A DNA stretch of 64,000 nucleotides. It comes from JAOAIV01 sp038849555 (GTDB lineage Archaea; Thermoproteota; Bathyarchaeia; Bathyarchaeales; Bathycorpusculaceae). Positions 36,224-44,368 of the stretch are shown one piece after another; position 1 is the stretch's first letter; each line of letters opens with the position of its first letter. The position numbers and the translations under genes were made by a program. The stretch lies in the NCBI GenBank assembly GCA_038849555.1, contig JAWCMT010000001.1:1-64000 (forward strand), read 5' to 3'. Below the pieces are notes generated by a model. It saw nothing but the letters and a program-made list of their open reading frames with translations, was not told the origin of the DNA and did not search any database.

Positions 36224-37468
36224 TTAACGCTTCCTTAATGAGTCTTTAATTAACTGTAAAGCCCTTTCACGCTCATTCCAATCCACAAAGAGCAGTATGC
36301 TTGACGTGATGGTTAAGATGCCGTAAATGTTTATCTCGTTAACCCGCAAGGTCTCTGAGATTTTACCGATTATACCGTGCGTTTCCTCTAGCCCAACACC
36401 GCTAACTTTCAGGAAGGCAACATCTCGCTTAACAGCCATGGCTATGGTTTGCGCATTATTCAGCGTTATATTGTGGATTTCTTTGAAAAGGGCATCTATG
36501 TTTTTCTCTTGAGAGACGTACAGAATAACCGAGTTAGTATTAAGTGACATGCCATGCATTGTGGCGTGTTCTTTTGCTTTTTCAATGATTTCCGATATGA
36601 TTTGCGGGTTTTCCGAGAGTCGGCGGCCGACGATTGTTACTTCCGCTACTGGAAAAGGATTGGCTATTGCCACATCAAGCTCAGTTGCTAAAGCGCCAGT
36701 AATCACAGTGCCAGTTTGATTCAAATCGCCGGGAACATGGCTGATTACTCTAACGTTTATTGATTGTGGCTTATACTTCAACGCCTTGCTATGGATAAAC
36801 TTGGCGCCTGAATCAGCAAGAGCCACCAAAGTGCTGACCTCGATTTCTGAAAGCCGCCGTGGGTTAGCGACAAGTTTGGGATCTCCGGACATTATACCAT
36901 CCGCGTCGGTAACCAAAATGACCTCGTCAGCTTCCAATGCTTCAGCTAGAATGAAAGCGGTTGTGTCGCTTCCGCCGCGTCCCAGAGTAGTAATTTTGCC
37001 GTCAAGGGTTCTGCCAACGAAACCTGCGATAACAGGCACGGTGTCCCTTTCGACAAGTGGCAGCACGTTTTTCCTGATTCTCTCTTCACATTCTTCTAAA
37101 AGCGGGTTTGCATTAGAGAAAGTTGCGTCAGTTATTATGGGCCAATCATCATCTAACGGGTCGAAGTAGCGGGATTCAACGCCGTTGGTTCTCAGGGCAG
37201 CAGCGAATATGCGTACGCTTGTGCGTTCGCCCATTGAAAGTATGTCGTCCAATTCGCGTTTCTCTAATTTGCCATTAGAAGTGTTTTTTGCAGTGGTTAA
37301 GAGCACGTCAGTTGTTTTTCCCATGGCTGAGACTACTACCGCGATTTTGGTGCCCTTCGCTGCTTCCTTTGCTACAGAGGCCACGGCCTTTGATAGCCTT
37401 TCATGATCAGCAAGGCTGGAGCCACCGAATTTGACCACAATTTTTTTGCCAGATTTTTCTCTTTTCAC
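36224..37468 (-). CDS. lysC: Aspartate kinase
   Basis: Phosphorylates aspartate, first step towards aspartate semialdehyde, threonine, lysine and homocysteine. At 414 residues it has the N-terminal kinase domain (VVKFGGSS, GRGGSDTTAFILAEAL, TDADGIMSGDP) and two C-terminal ACT domains (from about 270) for end-product sensing. GTG at 37468 is favoured over TTG at 37471 because GGAGAGG lies seven bases before it. An inverted repeat at 37488-37525 lies in the leader. Position ahead of the aro operon links aspartate semialdehyde supply with ADH synthase. Confidence 0.95.
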   Translation of the reverse strand: MKREKSGKKIVVKFGGSSLADHERLSKAVASVAKEAAKGTKIAVVVSAMGKTTDVLLTTAKNTSNGKLEKRELDDILSMGERTSVRIFAAALRTNGVESRYFDPLDDDWPIITDATFSNANPLLEECEERIRKNVLPLVERDTVPVIAGFVGRTLDGKITTLGRGGSDTTAFILAEALEADEVILVTDADGIMSGDPKLVANPRRLSEIEVSTLVALADSGAKFIHSKALKYKPQSINVRVISHVPGDLNQTGTVITGALATELDVAIANPFPVAEVTIVGRRLSENPQIISEIIEKAKEHATMHGMSLNTNSVILYVSQEKNIDALFKEIHNITLNNAQTIAMAVKRDVAFLKVSGVGLEETHGIIGKISETLRVNEINIYGILTITSSILLFVDWNERERALQLIKDSLRKR

Positions 37469-37776
37469 CAATCAACCTCTCCATCACGCCCAGACGTTTA
37501 ACCAAAATTTTTGTTACGCCTGGGCTTAGTTAAAATAATAAAAGTAATAGCCGAAGCTAAAGAACCGCGAAGTAAGGCTTTCTTTTTCAGGAGTATTGCT
37601 TGCCATTGTAGCTTCGAACCTTGGTGAATGAGACATTGGTACGTAAATAAAAGCATTTCGGAAAATGTGTAGCACAAATTCATACTTTTAAACCATAAGC
37701 GCTTGAGACAGCTTGGAAACTTCTGGAGAGCCAGCTTGATTAGGGCGTGTAGCCACGTCATACATGCGATTGTTCA
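37469..37776. other. Intergenic region between lysC and Lrp copy 2, with inverted repeat
   Basis: No convincing gene. The main feature is an inverted repeat just before lysC: GCCCAGACGTTTAAC (37488-37502) against GTTACGCCTGGGC (37513-37525), a near-perfect stem of about 12 pairs with an AT-rich loop. A weak TATA-like TTTTATTATTTT (about 37532-37545, minus strand) would place it at or just after the transcript start, so it could be a leader hairpin or an operator. Confidence 0.45.
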
Positions 37777-38244
37777 TCATTTGAGAGTTTCAATCGTCAC
37801 GTAAGACCGTGTGTCCTGTATTCCTTCGATATTGTAGAGCTTTTTTAGAATTTCATCCAGGTTCTCTCTTTCAACCATTATCAAAGCATCAACATCGCCG
37901 GCTATTCTGAAGGCGTGTGTAACTGCAATTTCCTTTATTTTCTCGTAAACTTGAATTCGCTTAACAGGCGATACTTTGATGAGAATGAAAGCTGGCGTTG
38001 TGGAGACGCCAAGCGCGTTTAAACCTTTCTCGGTGACATCTATGAAGCCTCGTCCTGTGCGAATGTAGCCCCTGCTTTTAAGTTTCCTGAGATGCATGTT
38101 CAAAGCTTGTCTGCTTATGCCTAATTGCGCTGCTAACTCATCTTGCTTAAGCCGCAGCGTATATGTGCTTGTAGATACACCCTTCTCGTAAAGAGTCCTT
38201 AAAAGTCGAACTGAACGTTTAGTAAGAGGTTCCAATTTCTCCAC
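37777..38244 (-). CDS. Lrp/AsnC-family transcriptional regulator (copy 2)
   Basis: A 155-residue regulator with an N-terminal winged helix (KQDELAAQLGISRQALNMHLRKLKSRGYI, about 33-61) and a C-terminal RAM-like ligand domain (FILIKVSPVKRIQVYEKIKEIAVTHAFRIAGDVDALIMV). The start is GTG with little ribosome-site sequence, fitting a nearly leaderless transcript from the TATA at 38288-38296. A perfect operator-like palindrome covers the predicted transcript start. Being between the lysC/aro block and alba, it may sense an amino acid; targets are unknown. Confidence 0.87.
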   Translation of the reverse strand: MEKLEPLTKRSVRLLRTLYEKGVSTSTYTLRLKQDELAAQLGISRQALNMHLRKLKSRGYIRTGRGFIDVTEKGLNALGVSTTPAFILIKVSPVKRIQVYEKIKEIAVTHAFRIAGDVDALIMVERENLDEILKKLYNIEGIQDTRSYVTIETLK

Positions 38245-38252
38245 TTTTCTGC

Positions 38253-38296
38253 TAGTTTGTTAAACTAAACCTTTACGATTATCACATTATTTAAAA
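38253..38296 (-). promoter_or_regulatory. Promoter with palindromic operator of Lrp copy 2
   Basis: TATA candidate TTTTAAATA (38288-38296, minus strand) puts transcription start near 38266. The perfect inverted repeat TAGTTT-GTT-AAACTA (38253-38267) covers that point, a typical geometry for autorepression. Confidence 0.5.
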
Positions 38297-38416
38297 TTTT
38301 AGTTCTCGAAAAGCAATTTGCATGCACCAACAAGGTATCTTGCAACACTGCTTATTCAGAACTTGCAGGATTTAACCACAATGTATTTATTTGCGGACAA
38401 AAAAACTATTGAAGCC

Positions 38417-38425
38417 ATATAAAGC
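38417..38425 (+). promoter_or_regulatory. TATA element of alba
   Basis: CATATAAAG about 30 bases before the alba ATG would give a leaderless or very short-leader transcript. A second AT-rich candidate, GTATTTAT at 38383-38390, is also possible. Confidence 0.4.
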
Positions 38426-38451
38426 GAGGAAACTAGGGTGAAGCTTTAGTA

Positions 38452-38730
38452 ATGTCAGAAGGTAACTCAGTATTGATCGGAAAGAAACCAGTAATGAACT
38501 ATGTGCTGGCTTGCATAACCTTCTTTCACGGCGGAGCAAAAGAAGTGAACATTAAAGCACGGGGAAAAGCCATTTGCCGAGCAATTGACGTCGTAGAAGT
38601 GGTTAGACGCCGCTTTCTGCCTGACGTAAAAGTCTCAAAGATAAGCATCGGTACAGATCAACTTTCAGCTAAAGAAGAAGGCAATGGGCCAACTAACATC
38701 AGCACGATAGAAATAACCTTAAAGCGATAG
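38452..38730 (+). CDS. albA: Alba DNA/RNA-binding chromatin protein
   Basis: Small basic archaeal chromatin protein of 92 residues. VLIGKKPVMNYVLACITFF contains the lysine pair that binds nucleic acid and is acetylated in other archaea. KEVNIKARGKAICRAIDVVEVVRRRFLP and the closing ISTIEITLKR are typical of Alba. It is a single gene with its own promoter. It is a good archaeal marker. Confidence 0.95.
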   Translation: MSEGNSVLIGKKPVMNYVLACITFFHGGAKEVNIKARGKAICRAIDVVEVVRRRFLPDVKVSKISIGTDQLSAKEEGNGPTNISTIEITLKR

Positions 38731-38809
38731 ATTCACAGCTGCTCAGCCACTAAAGCACTCGCAGGTACCATATATCATCGCTCCTCCTTTATTTGCAGGA
38801 GGGCATACT

Positions 38810-39319
38810 ATGAAGACGGAACTATGTAGCTTCTGTTTAAAAAGTGGCATACTGTGCCAAAAGTGTTCAGCCAAAGTGAAAGCTGGCGACATAAGCGAGT
38901 TAGATCTGAAAATCGCCCGTTTGTTGTTGTCTTTAGAAGAAAAATATCCTTCACTGCAAAACGTCAGCTTCTATAAGGCAGTTGATGTTGACAGAACTTT
39001 AGCCATAATTGTTGGTCACGGTGATGTACCCAGACTTTTAGGCTACGGTGGCAAAATCATTAAAGCCTTAGGCGATGAAGTTGGCAAGTCTATTCGTGTT
39101 TTGGAATATGGGGTTGATGACCGCAAGTTTTTGGAAGACTTGTTCATGCCGCTCAGCATACTCACGATTAACACGATCTGGCTGCCTGATGGCACCACTG
39201 AGACAAGGGTTATATTAAAAAAGAAACGCGGCACACCATTACCTTTCAACTTGAAAGCACTAAAGGAAATTGCCCATAAAGTACGCAAAATGTCTCTGCG
39301 CGTTGAATTTGCCGATTGA
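38810..39319 (+). CDS. KH-domain RNA-binding protein with zinc-ribbon start (NusA-like)
   Basis: A 169-residue protein starting with two CxxC pairs (C6/C9 and C16/C19), likely a zinc knuckle. A KH domain follows, with the GYGGKIIKALGDEV loop (about residues 79-92) in the GxxG position, and then a second KH-like half (LTINTIWLPDGTTETRVIL). Archaeal proteins of this type are annotated as NusA-like or simply KH proteins. The ribosome site AGGAGGG precedes the ATG, and the stop overlaps the region just before aspS, so it is co-transcribed with aspS. Confidence 0.75.
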   Translation: MKTELCSFCLKSGILCQKCSAKVKAGDISELDLKIARLLLSLEEKYPSLQNVSFYKAVDVDRTLAIIVGHGDVPRLLGYGGKIIKALGDEVGKSIRVLEYGVDDRKFLEDLFMPLSILTINTIWLPDGTTETRVILKKKRGTPLPFNLKALKEIAHKVRKMSLRVEFAD

Positions 39320-39333
39320 GGAGCGTTTGCGTC

Positions 39334-40653
39334 ATGAAGTTGGATTCCTTAAGAGACTGGGTTAGAACATGCTATTCTGCCGACGTAACGCCCGCCATGG
39401 ACGGCAAAGAAGTTACGCTTTTCGGCTGGGTTAAAGAAATACGGGATCTCGGCGGAATTCGTTTTGTAATACTGCAAGATCGGGAAGGCACTATACAAAT
39501 TACTGTCCCACGAAAAAGAGTAAGTGCCGAAGTGCTGTCGAAGTCCGATAACTTGCAGAAGCGGTACAGCATCGGCGTGAAGGGCGTTGTGAAGAAAACA
39601 ACCATGTCGCCCAGAGGGATCGAAGTTATACCGAAGGAGGTTAAGATTTTTAACACGGCAGCGGCACAGTTGCCGATCGACATCACCGGCAAAACACCAG
39701 TGAACATAGAAGCCCGCTTAGATGCAAGAGCTTTAGACCTATGCCAAGAGCAGAACATTGCAGCATTCAAAATTCAGCATGTTGCCTTGGAAGCTATTCG
39801 AAGTTTTCTTTTTGAAAAGGGCTTTTTGGAGGTCCACACGCCCAGAATAATTGCTTCAGCAACCGAAGGCGGCGCTGCATTGTTCACTGTGGACTATTTT
39901 GGCGAAAAAGCATTCCTCGCCCAGAGCCCGCAGTTGTATAAAGAGCAGCTGGTTATGAGCCTCGAGAAAGTGTTTGAGGTAGGCCCCTTCTTTAGGGCTG
40001 AAGCATCACATACTCGGCGCCACTTAAGCGAATTCATTTCCGTGGACATTGAACAAGCATTCGCTGATGCTGAAGATGTCATGGCGCTTCTTGAGCAAGT
40101 GATACACCATGTTTGCAAAACCGTAAATGAAAAGTGCACAAAAGAGTTGGCCGTACTCAAACATAAAATTGCCGTTCCCGAAGTTCCATTCAAGCGCTTA
40201 ACCTACGATAACGTACTTGAGGACCTAAAGAAGGAAGGCTTGGAAGTGCCATGGGGCGAGGACATACCGACAGAGGCCTTCAGAACCCTAGGCAAGCTGC
40301 ATCCGTACTTCTACTTTATCACTAATTGGCCTACAGAATCCAAGGCATTTTACATAAAACCAAGAGAAGATAAACCTGAATTATGCGAAGGATTCGACCT
40401 GATGTGGCGCTGGATAGAAATAGTTTCGGGTGGCACGAGAATAGCTGAAAAAGATCTTTTAATACGCAGATTAAAGGAAAAAGGGTTAAACCCGGAAAGC
40501 TTCAAGCATCATCTTCAAGCGTTCGATTACGGAATGCCGCCTCACGCCGGCTGGGCGATAGGCTTAGAGAGGCTCACGATGATTCTAACCGGGCGAAAGA
40601 ACATCCGCGAAGTAACCTTATATCCAAGAGACAGAACACGATTGACGCCCTAA
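39334..40653 (+). CDS. aspS: Aspartyl-tRNA synthetase (archaeal type)
   Basis: Class IIb synthetase, 439 residues. It has the N-terminal OB-fold anticodon domain (EVTLFGWVKEIRDLGGIRFVI), motif 2 as FFRAEASHTRRHL and motif 3 as GWAIGLERLTMILTG. Archaeal length without the bacterial insertion. The frame is open from TTG 39316, but GAGGAG (39318-39323) overlaps that codon and precedes ATG 39334 by ten bases, so the ATG is used here. Whether it also charges tRNA-Asn cannot be decided. Confidence 0.95.
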   Translation: MKLDSLRDWVRTCYSADVTPAMDGKEVTLFGWVKEIRDLGGIRFVILQDREGTIQITVPRKRVSAEVLSKSDNLQKRYSIGVKGVVKKTTMSPRGIEVIPKEVKIFNTAAAQLPIDITGKTPVNIEARLDARALDLCQEQNIAAFKIQHVALEAIRSFLFEKGFLEVHTPRIIASATEGGAALFTVDYFGEKAFLAQSPQLYKEQLVMSLEKVFEVGPFFRAEASHTRRHLSEFISVDIEQAFADAEDVMALLEQVIHHVCKTVNEKCTKELAVLKHKIAVPEVPFKRLTYDNVLEDLKKEGLEVPWGEDIPTEAFRTLGKLHPYFYFITNWPTESKAFYIKPREDKPELCEGFDLMWRWIEIVSGGTRIAEKDLLIRRLKEKGLNPESFKHHLQAFDYGMPPHAGWAIGLERLTMILTGRKNIREVTLYPRDRTRLTP

Positions 40654-40742
40654 AAAGCGGTTCTCTCGAGCTATTTTATAGAACATTCCTTCAGAACAGA
40701 TAATAGCCAGCAACACGGAAAATTATTTGGCAAGGGGGGATA

Positions 40743-41177
40743 ATGTCGAAAAAATATGTCTTAGCCGCCTTCATCGCAGTGCTCTTAGCCGCTACAGCGC
40801 ATCTTGCGATAACTGACAAAAGCAGTGCTTTAACGTTCGCTAACAATTACGGCGACACATTTGTGAACAAGATTCCAGGTGCGCCCTACAAGGTTAGCAT
40901 CACCTTTAAGAACACAGGAGCAACCGAAGGCAGCTGGGTTGTGAACATAGCCTTAGAAGGCGACACATGGTCCCAAGCTGGAACACCGAAAACTTTGCAT
41001 CTTCAACCGGGAGAAACAGCAACCTTGACGTGGAACGGCACCGTGCCAGCTAACGCCCCAGTTGATTCAGTTGCAAGGCTTATAGTGTATTATGATGATT
41101 CTTTTAAAGCGCTCAATTGGTGGATACGCATCGTTTCCGCCTCTAAACTCTCAATACATTCAAGCTATTTAGAGTAG
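40743..41177 (+). CDS. Secreted or anchored protein with one immunoglobulin-like domain
   Basis: A 144-residue protein with an N-terminal signal or anchor helix (residues 4-24, YVLAAFIAVLLAATAHLAI) and a beta-rich remainder. VSITFKNTGATEGSWVVNIALEG and LQPGETATLTWNGTVP resemble the CARDB/NEW3-like folds of archaeal surface proteins. A strong AAGGGGGG precedes the ATG. No catalytic motif is visible. It stands alone between aspS and mscS. The function is unknown. Confidence 0.65.
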   Translation: MSKKYVLAAFIAVLLAATAHLAITDKSSALTFANNYGDTFVNKIPGAPYKVSITFKNTGATEGSWVVNIALEGDTWSQAGTPKTLHLQPGETATLTWNGTVPANAPVDSVARLIVYYDDSFKALNWWIRIVSASKLSIHSSYLE

Positions 41178-41393
41178 CTAACCGCAAAAAAGCAACGTTA
41201 AAGCGTATTCAACAGCTTAATGTAGCGTGTTTCTTATTTGCCTCGCTTAGGCTTCGCGTAACTGCCAAGTGTAATTCTCTAATGCTTGTACTTAACAGGT
41301 CTCTCGGAAAAGATGAAATGAACACTTCTCAGCTGTTACATCAGCAACACTTATTTCTTCTCAGAAATGAATGATGAAATAAGGTAACCCAAA

Positions 41394-42209
41394 ATGCTTG
41401 ATTTACTTGGAACAGAACTTGCGTTTCAAATCGCACAAGCTACAGTGGTAGTTGTAGGCGCTTTCGTGCTAGTATTTATCTTTAATAAATTGTTGCTGAA
41501 GATGGCAGGCGGCAAAACGTCTGAATCAAAACGAATGATCCGCAATGCCCAACGTTTTCTTCAGCTGACCATTTTCTCCATAGCTCTCATTCTACTTCTG
41601 CATATCTTCAGCATTGACGTAACAGGGCTTTTGGCAGGCCTCGGCGTAGGCACGCTCGTAATTAGTTTTGCATTAAAGGACATAATCGAAAACTGGATTT
41701 CAGGCTTACTGATAATATCGGGGAAAACATACAAACTCGGAGACGTAATCCAAGTAGGCGGCAATAAAGGCGTAGTTACAGAAATAAGTCTGCGGACAAC
41801 AAAACTAAAAACATATGACCGAAAAGAAATCATCATCCCCAATTCCTCATTGTTAAAAGACCGAATAATCAATTTAACTGACGGAAAAAAAGAAGCAATA
41901 ACATCCGTGGTCTTCACAGTTGATTACGCCTTCAACATCGAGAAAGTAAAGAAGATAATTGAAGACGTGCTTCGAAGCCATCCCAACATTGTGGTAGACG
42001 AAGAAAGACAGCGGGAGATCAGATTTCTAGTGCGCACCAAAGAGTGGTCAGTTGAAATTGAACCATTGTTCTGGATAAATGATCCAGAAAACGAAGAATT
42101 CATTAAATCCCAAATAACAGAAACATCAAAAATAAAGTTTGAAGAAGCACAAATTTTCCCAACTTTACCAGCAAGCCTACGCGAAAATTTGTTGAAAAAC
42201 AAAAACTAG
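41394..42209 (+). CDS. mscS: MscS-family mechanosensitive channel
   Basis: Small-conductance mechanosensitive channel, 271 residues. Membrane helices lie near 12-35, 52-70 and 76-103; the last carries the pore motif GLLAGLGVGTLVISFALKD. The cytoplasmic beta domain follows (GDVIQVGGNKGVVTEISLRTTKLKTYD, IIIPNSSLL) with a mixed alpha/beta C-terminal domain. It releases solutes on osmotic downshock. Single gene, with T-tracts after the stop. Confidence 0.93.
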   Translation: MLDLLGTELAFQIAQATVVVVGAFVLVFIFNKLLLKMAGGKTSESKRMIRNAQRFLQLTIFSIALILLLHIFSIDVTGLLAGLGVGTLVISFALKDIIENWISGLLIISGKTYKLGDVIQVGGNKGVVTEISLRTTKLKTYDRKEIIIPNSSLLKDRIINLTDGKKEAITSVVFTVDYAFNIEKVKKIIEDVLRSHPNIVVDEERQREIRFLVRTKEWSVEIEPLFWINDPENEEFIKSQITETSKIKFEEAQIFPTLPASLRENLLKNKN

Positions 42210-42230
42210 CACCACAAGTAAACGCGCATC

Positions 42231-42264
42231 CTTGTATTTTTACTCTCATATCACTATTTTTCAC
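42231..42264 (+). terminator. T-rich terminator after mscS
   Basis: Two short T-tracts (GTATTTTTAC near 42232 and CTATTTTTC near 42255) follow mscS on its strand and precede the oppositely oriented tRNA gene. Confidence 0.35.
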
Positions 42265-42292
42265 ACTTAATCTATATTAAAAGTGAGAAGCG

Positions 42293-42370
42293 TGGTGCGG
42301 TCGCCGGGATTTGAACCCGGGTCGTCAACGTGGCAGGCTGATGTCCTAGACCAGACTAGACTACGACCGC
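42293..42370 (-). tRNA. tRNA-Gly (anticodon GCC)
   Basis: A complete cloverleaf on the minus strand. The acceptor stem is GCGGTCG (from 42370) with CGACCGC (42297-42303). The D-arm is GTCT/GGAC and the anticodon stem TCAGC/GTTGA around the loop CTGCCAC, giving anticodon GCC for glycine. The T-arm CCGGG/CCCGG has the loop TTCAAAT. The discriminator base is A at 42296, and the 3' CCA is encoded (42293-42295). No intron is visible. A TATA-like CTTTTTAAT (about 42413-42421) lies upstream, inside the end of the GIY-YIG gene. Confidence 0.95.
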
Positions 42371-42410
42371 TTTTTTCAGGCGTGCTATCGTATTCTTTCG
42401 CTTTCTTTCA

Positions 42411-42821
42411 TTAAAAAGTGTATGTTTCCAAGCGCACAGTTTGCATCGTCTCCTGCAGAAAGCGATGACCAGTAATGTAGAATAGATGGCTTTTACAGCG
42501 GCAATCTGAGCAACCGAAACCCGCAATAGGCGTACCTCTCTTGCTAATTTCTTGGGCAAGCAAGCACTCCCCGCTTTTTGCTGTTTCCTTATAAAAAACT
42601 TTGATTATATTCACCGAGCGATTATTAAGCAAATAGTCGATGTGCCAAAACAAATGTTTCTCTTTTCTAAAATGGCGCTTTATTCTATGCTCCAAATTAG
42701 CTTGTGCGGAGCCGACGTACGCATATAATCCTTTTTTGAATGGGAATTTGTCTAAGGCGCCAACATTTACGCTTATGTCCTTATCTAGTTGAATAATTAA
42801 AGCGTAAATACCTTTTAACAT
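42411..42821 (-). CDS. GIY-YIG nuclease-like protein (DUF123 family)
   Basis: A 136-residue protein of the archaeal DUF123 group. GLYAYVGSA (about 31-39) is the degenerate GIY-YIG core, followed by NLEHRIKRHFRKEKHLFWHIDYLL with the conserved Arg and the HIDYL helix. A Cys-rich segment FGCSDCRCKSHLFYI comes next, typical of these proteins. The family is thought to be nuclease-related, but activity is not established. It lies 40 bases upstream of the tRNA on the same strand. Confidence 0.82.
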   Translation of the reverse strand: MLKGIYALIIQLDKDISVNVGALDKFPFKKGLYAYVGSAQANLEHRIKRHFRKEKHLFWHIDYLLNNRSVNIIKVFYKETAKSGECLLAQEISKRGTPIAGFGCSDCRCKSHLFYITGHRFLQETMQTVRLETYTF

Positions 42822-42950
42822 GCGTAACTGTTCTTCTTCAGTCTTTTGGCGTTATAGGATAACTGTATAAGAAGCGAAATTTTAGTTTTTTACTTCAATT
42901 TAACCTAAACGCAAGTTCTCAAAGACGGCGCATCGAGCTTAAAAGGCGAT

Positions 42951-43313
42951 TTATGTTTTAAATGCTAAACCTGAAAAGAAGGCGATTTTCTTTTCTCCTT
43001 TGTAAATAGTCACGTGGTAAAAAGCCAAATTTTTTCCTTCAGATACCTTGATAGCCTCCGCCGTGAGTAGATCACCTTCAAAGGCTGGTTTCAGAAAATT
43101 GATGCTAACTTGAACTGCCACTGCGACGTTTTCTCCGAAGTTGGATGCCTCTGCAAATGCGCAATCGGCTAGTGCAAAAATTGCTCCGCCATGCGCGGCG
43201 CCAAGCGAGTTTGTGTGGTCTTTTGTTACTTTGAGAGAAAGCTTTGCGTAGCCTTCTTTTACTTCAAGAACTTGAATTCCCAAAATTTCTCTGAAGAGAT
43301 CTTTACCCTTCAT
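42951..43313 (-). CDS. paaI: PaaI-family hotdog thioesterase
   Basis: Hotdog-fold acyl-CoA thioesterase, 120 residues. SLGAAHGGAIFALADCAFAEASN (about 43-65) is the HGG-x(n)-D active-site block of PaaI, which hydrolyses phenylacetyl-CoA type thioesters. The frame extends upstream to 43424, but ATG 43313 overlaps the livM stop as TGATG and gives the normal start MKGKDLFREIL. It is last in the liv-paaK-ior cluster, supporting aryl- or acyl-CoA turnover as its task. Confidence 0.87.
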   Translation of the reverse strand: MKGKDLFREILGIQVLEVKEGYAKLSLKVTKDHTNSLGAAHGGAIFALADCAFAEASNFGENVAVAVQVSINFLKPAFEGDLLTAEAIKVSEGKNLAFYHVTIYKGEKKIAFFSGLAFKT

Positions 43314-44368
43314 CAGTCGCTCCTCGCCAAATGAAGGTGTAAATAGGTATATGCTTTTCTTACAAAAGGAGCCACGCCTTTGGGTGCAAAAATAACCACT
43401 GCAACCAAGAATAAGCCTAAGCATAACATGCGCAGCGGCGGGCCAACGTTACTTACGCTTGGAAACAGCGGATGTAAAAAGCTGTTTAGAATTAAATCGA
43501 TGCTCGGCAGATATCTGTCAATGGCTACAATTATAACTGACCCCAGTATTGGTCCCTCTATTGTGCCTAAGCCGCCGATCACGCTCATCATAAGCGGGAG
43601 AAAGGAGTAATATGGATTAAAAATTGAAATTTGAATATACCGAATTGACTGGGCATAAAGTCCTCCTGCTAAACCCGCGAAAAAGGTGCTGATGACAAAT
43701 GCTATCAAACGGTATTTCCCTGTATTTATGCCGATCATTTTGGCTTCGGCTTCGTTCTGATGTATAGCTCGGAAGGCTAAGCCCAGTTTTGACTTCATTA
43801 TCAAATACATTATGATAATGGAAATTGATGCTAAGGCAACTGTCAAGTAATAGAAGGGGGCACCACGATCAACTATAAGCGGCGCTCTGAACCCCATAAT
43901 AGCTCCAGTGAAACTGTCAAATTCGCTGAAAATGGTAACTATGATTACGGAAAAACCGAATGTAACCATAGCCAAAAACCATGCTTTCAACCTAATACAC
44001 GCAAGCCCAATCAGCAAGCCTATCGCTGCCGAGACGAAACTTCCTAAGAAAAGCCCAATAATTGGGGGTAAACCAGCCTTGACAGCTAGCAAAGCAGAAG
44101 TGAAACCACCTATACCTAAGAAAGCCGCGTGCCCTAGTGATCCTTGTCCTGAAAGGGACAGCAGATTCCAGCTTGAAGCATAAATTGCGAAGATAATCAT
44201 TGGAGTTAAAACCTCACTAATGACGTAGCTGCTAAAGAATATGGGCAAAACAAGCAGGACTGCTATGGCAGTTGTAAGAAGATAAAACTTTGGCGAATGA
44301 GAAAAAGCTATTGCATCATTTTTAATTGAGCCAAGTAAGTCTAATTGTGTTCTTTTCATTATCATCAT
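43313..44368 (-). CDS. livM: Branched-chain amino-acid-type ABC permease LivM
   Basis: Integral membrane permease of 351 residues with about nine to ten hydrophobic helices. The LivM signature SLSGQGSLGHAAFLGIGGFTSALL is near residues 70-92 and ATIEGPILGSVI-like GGLGTIEGPILGSVII near 270. It pairs with LivH to form the membrane channel of a high-affinity amino-acid importer. It overlaps livH by four bases and paaI by one. Confidence 0.92.
   Translation of the reverse strand: MMIMKRTQLDLLGSIKNDAIAFSHSPKFYLLTTAIAVLLVLPIFFSSYVISEVLTPMIIFAIYASSWNLLSLSGQGSLGHAAFLGIGGFTSALLAVKAGLPPIIGLFLGSFVSAAIGLLIGLACIRLKAWFLAMVTFGFSVIIVTIFSEFDSFTGAIMGFRAPLIVDRGAPFYYLTVALASISIIIMYLIMKSKLGLAFRAIHQNEAEAKMIGINTGKYRLIAFVISTFFAGLAGGLYAQSIRYIQISIFNPYYSFLPLMMSVIGGLGTIEGPILGSVIIVAIDRYLPSIDLILNSFLHPLFPSVSNVGPPLRMLCLGLFLVAVVIFAPKGVAPFVRKAYTYLHLHLARSD

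Noticed and set aside
37498..37761. 87-codon minus-strand frame upstream of lysC
   Set aside because: No ribosome site or family resemblance. It is Leu/Phe/Lys-rich in the manner of chance translation of AT-rich spacer, and it overlaps the inverted repeat and promoter-like sequence of lysC.
38783..38802. Hairpin CCTCCT/AGGAGG hiding the ribosome site of the KH gene
   Set aside because: The TATA candidate (CATATATCA, 38769-38777) puts transcription start near 38797, after the 5' arm, so the hairpin would not be in the RNA.
41300..41392. Possible C/D-box RNA on the minus strand before mscS
   Set aside because: Two CTGA boxes and a TGATGT are present, but there is no proper C box at the 5' end and no terminal stem.
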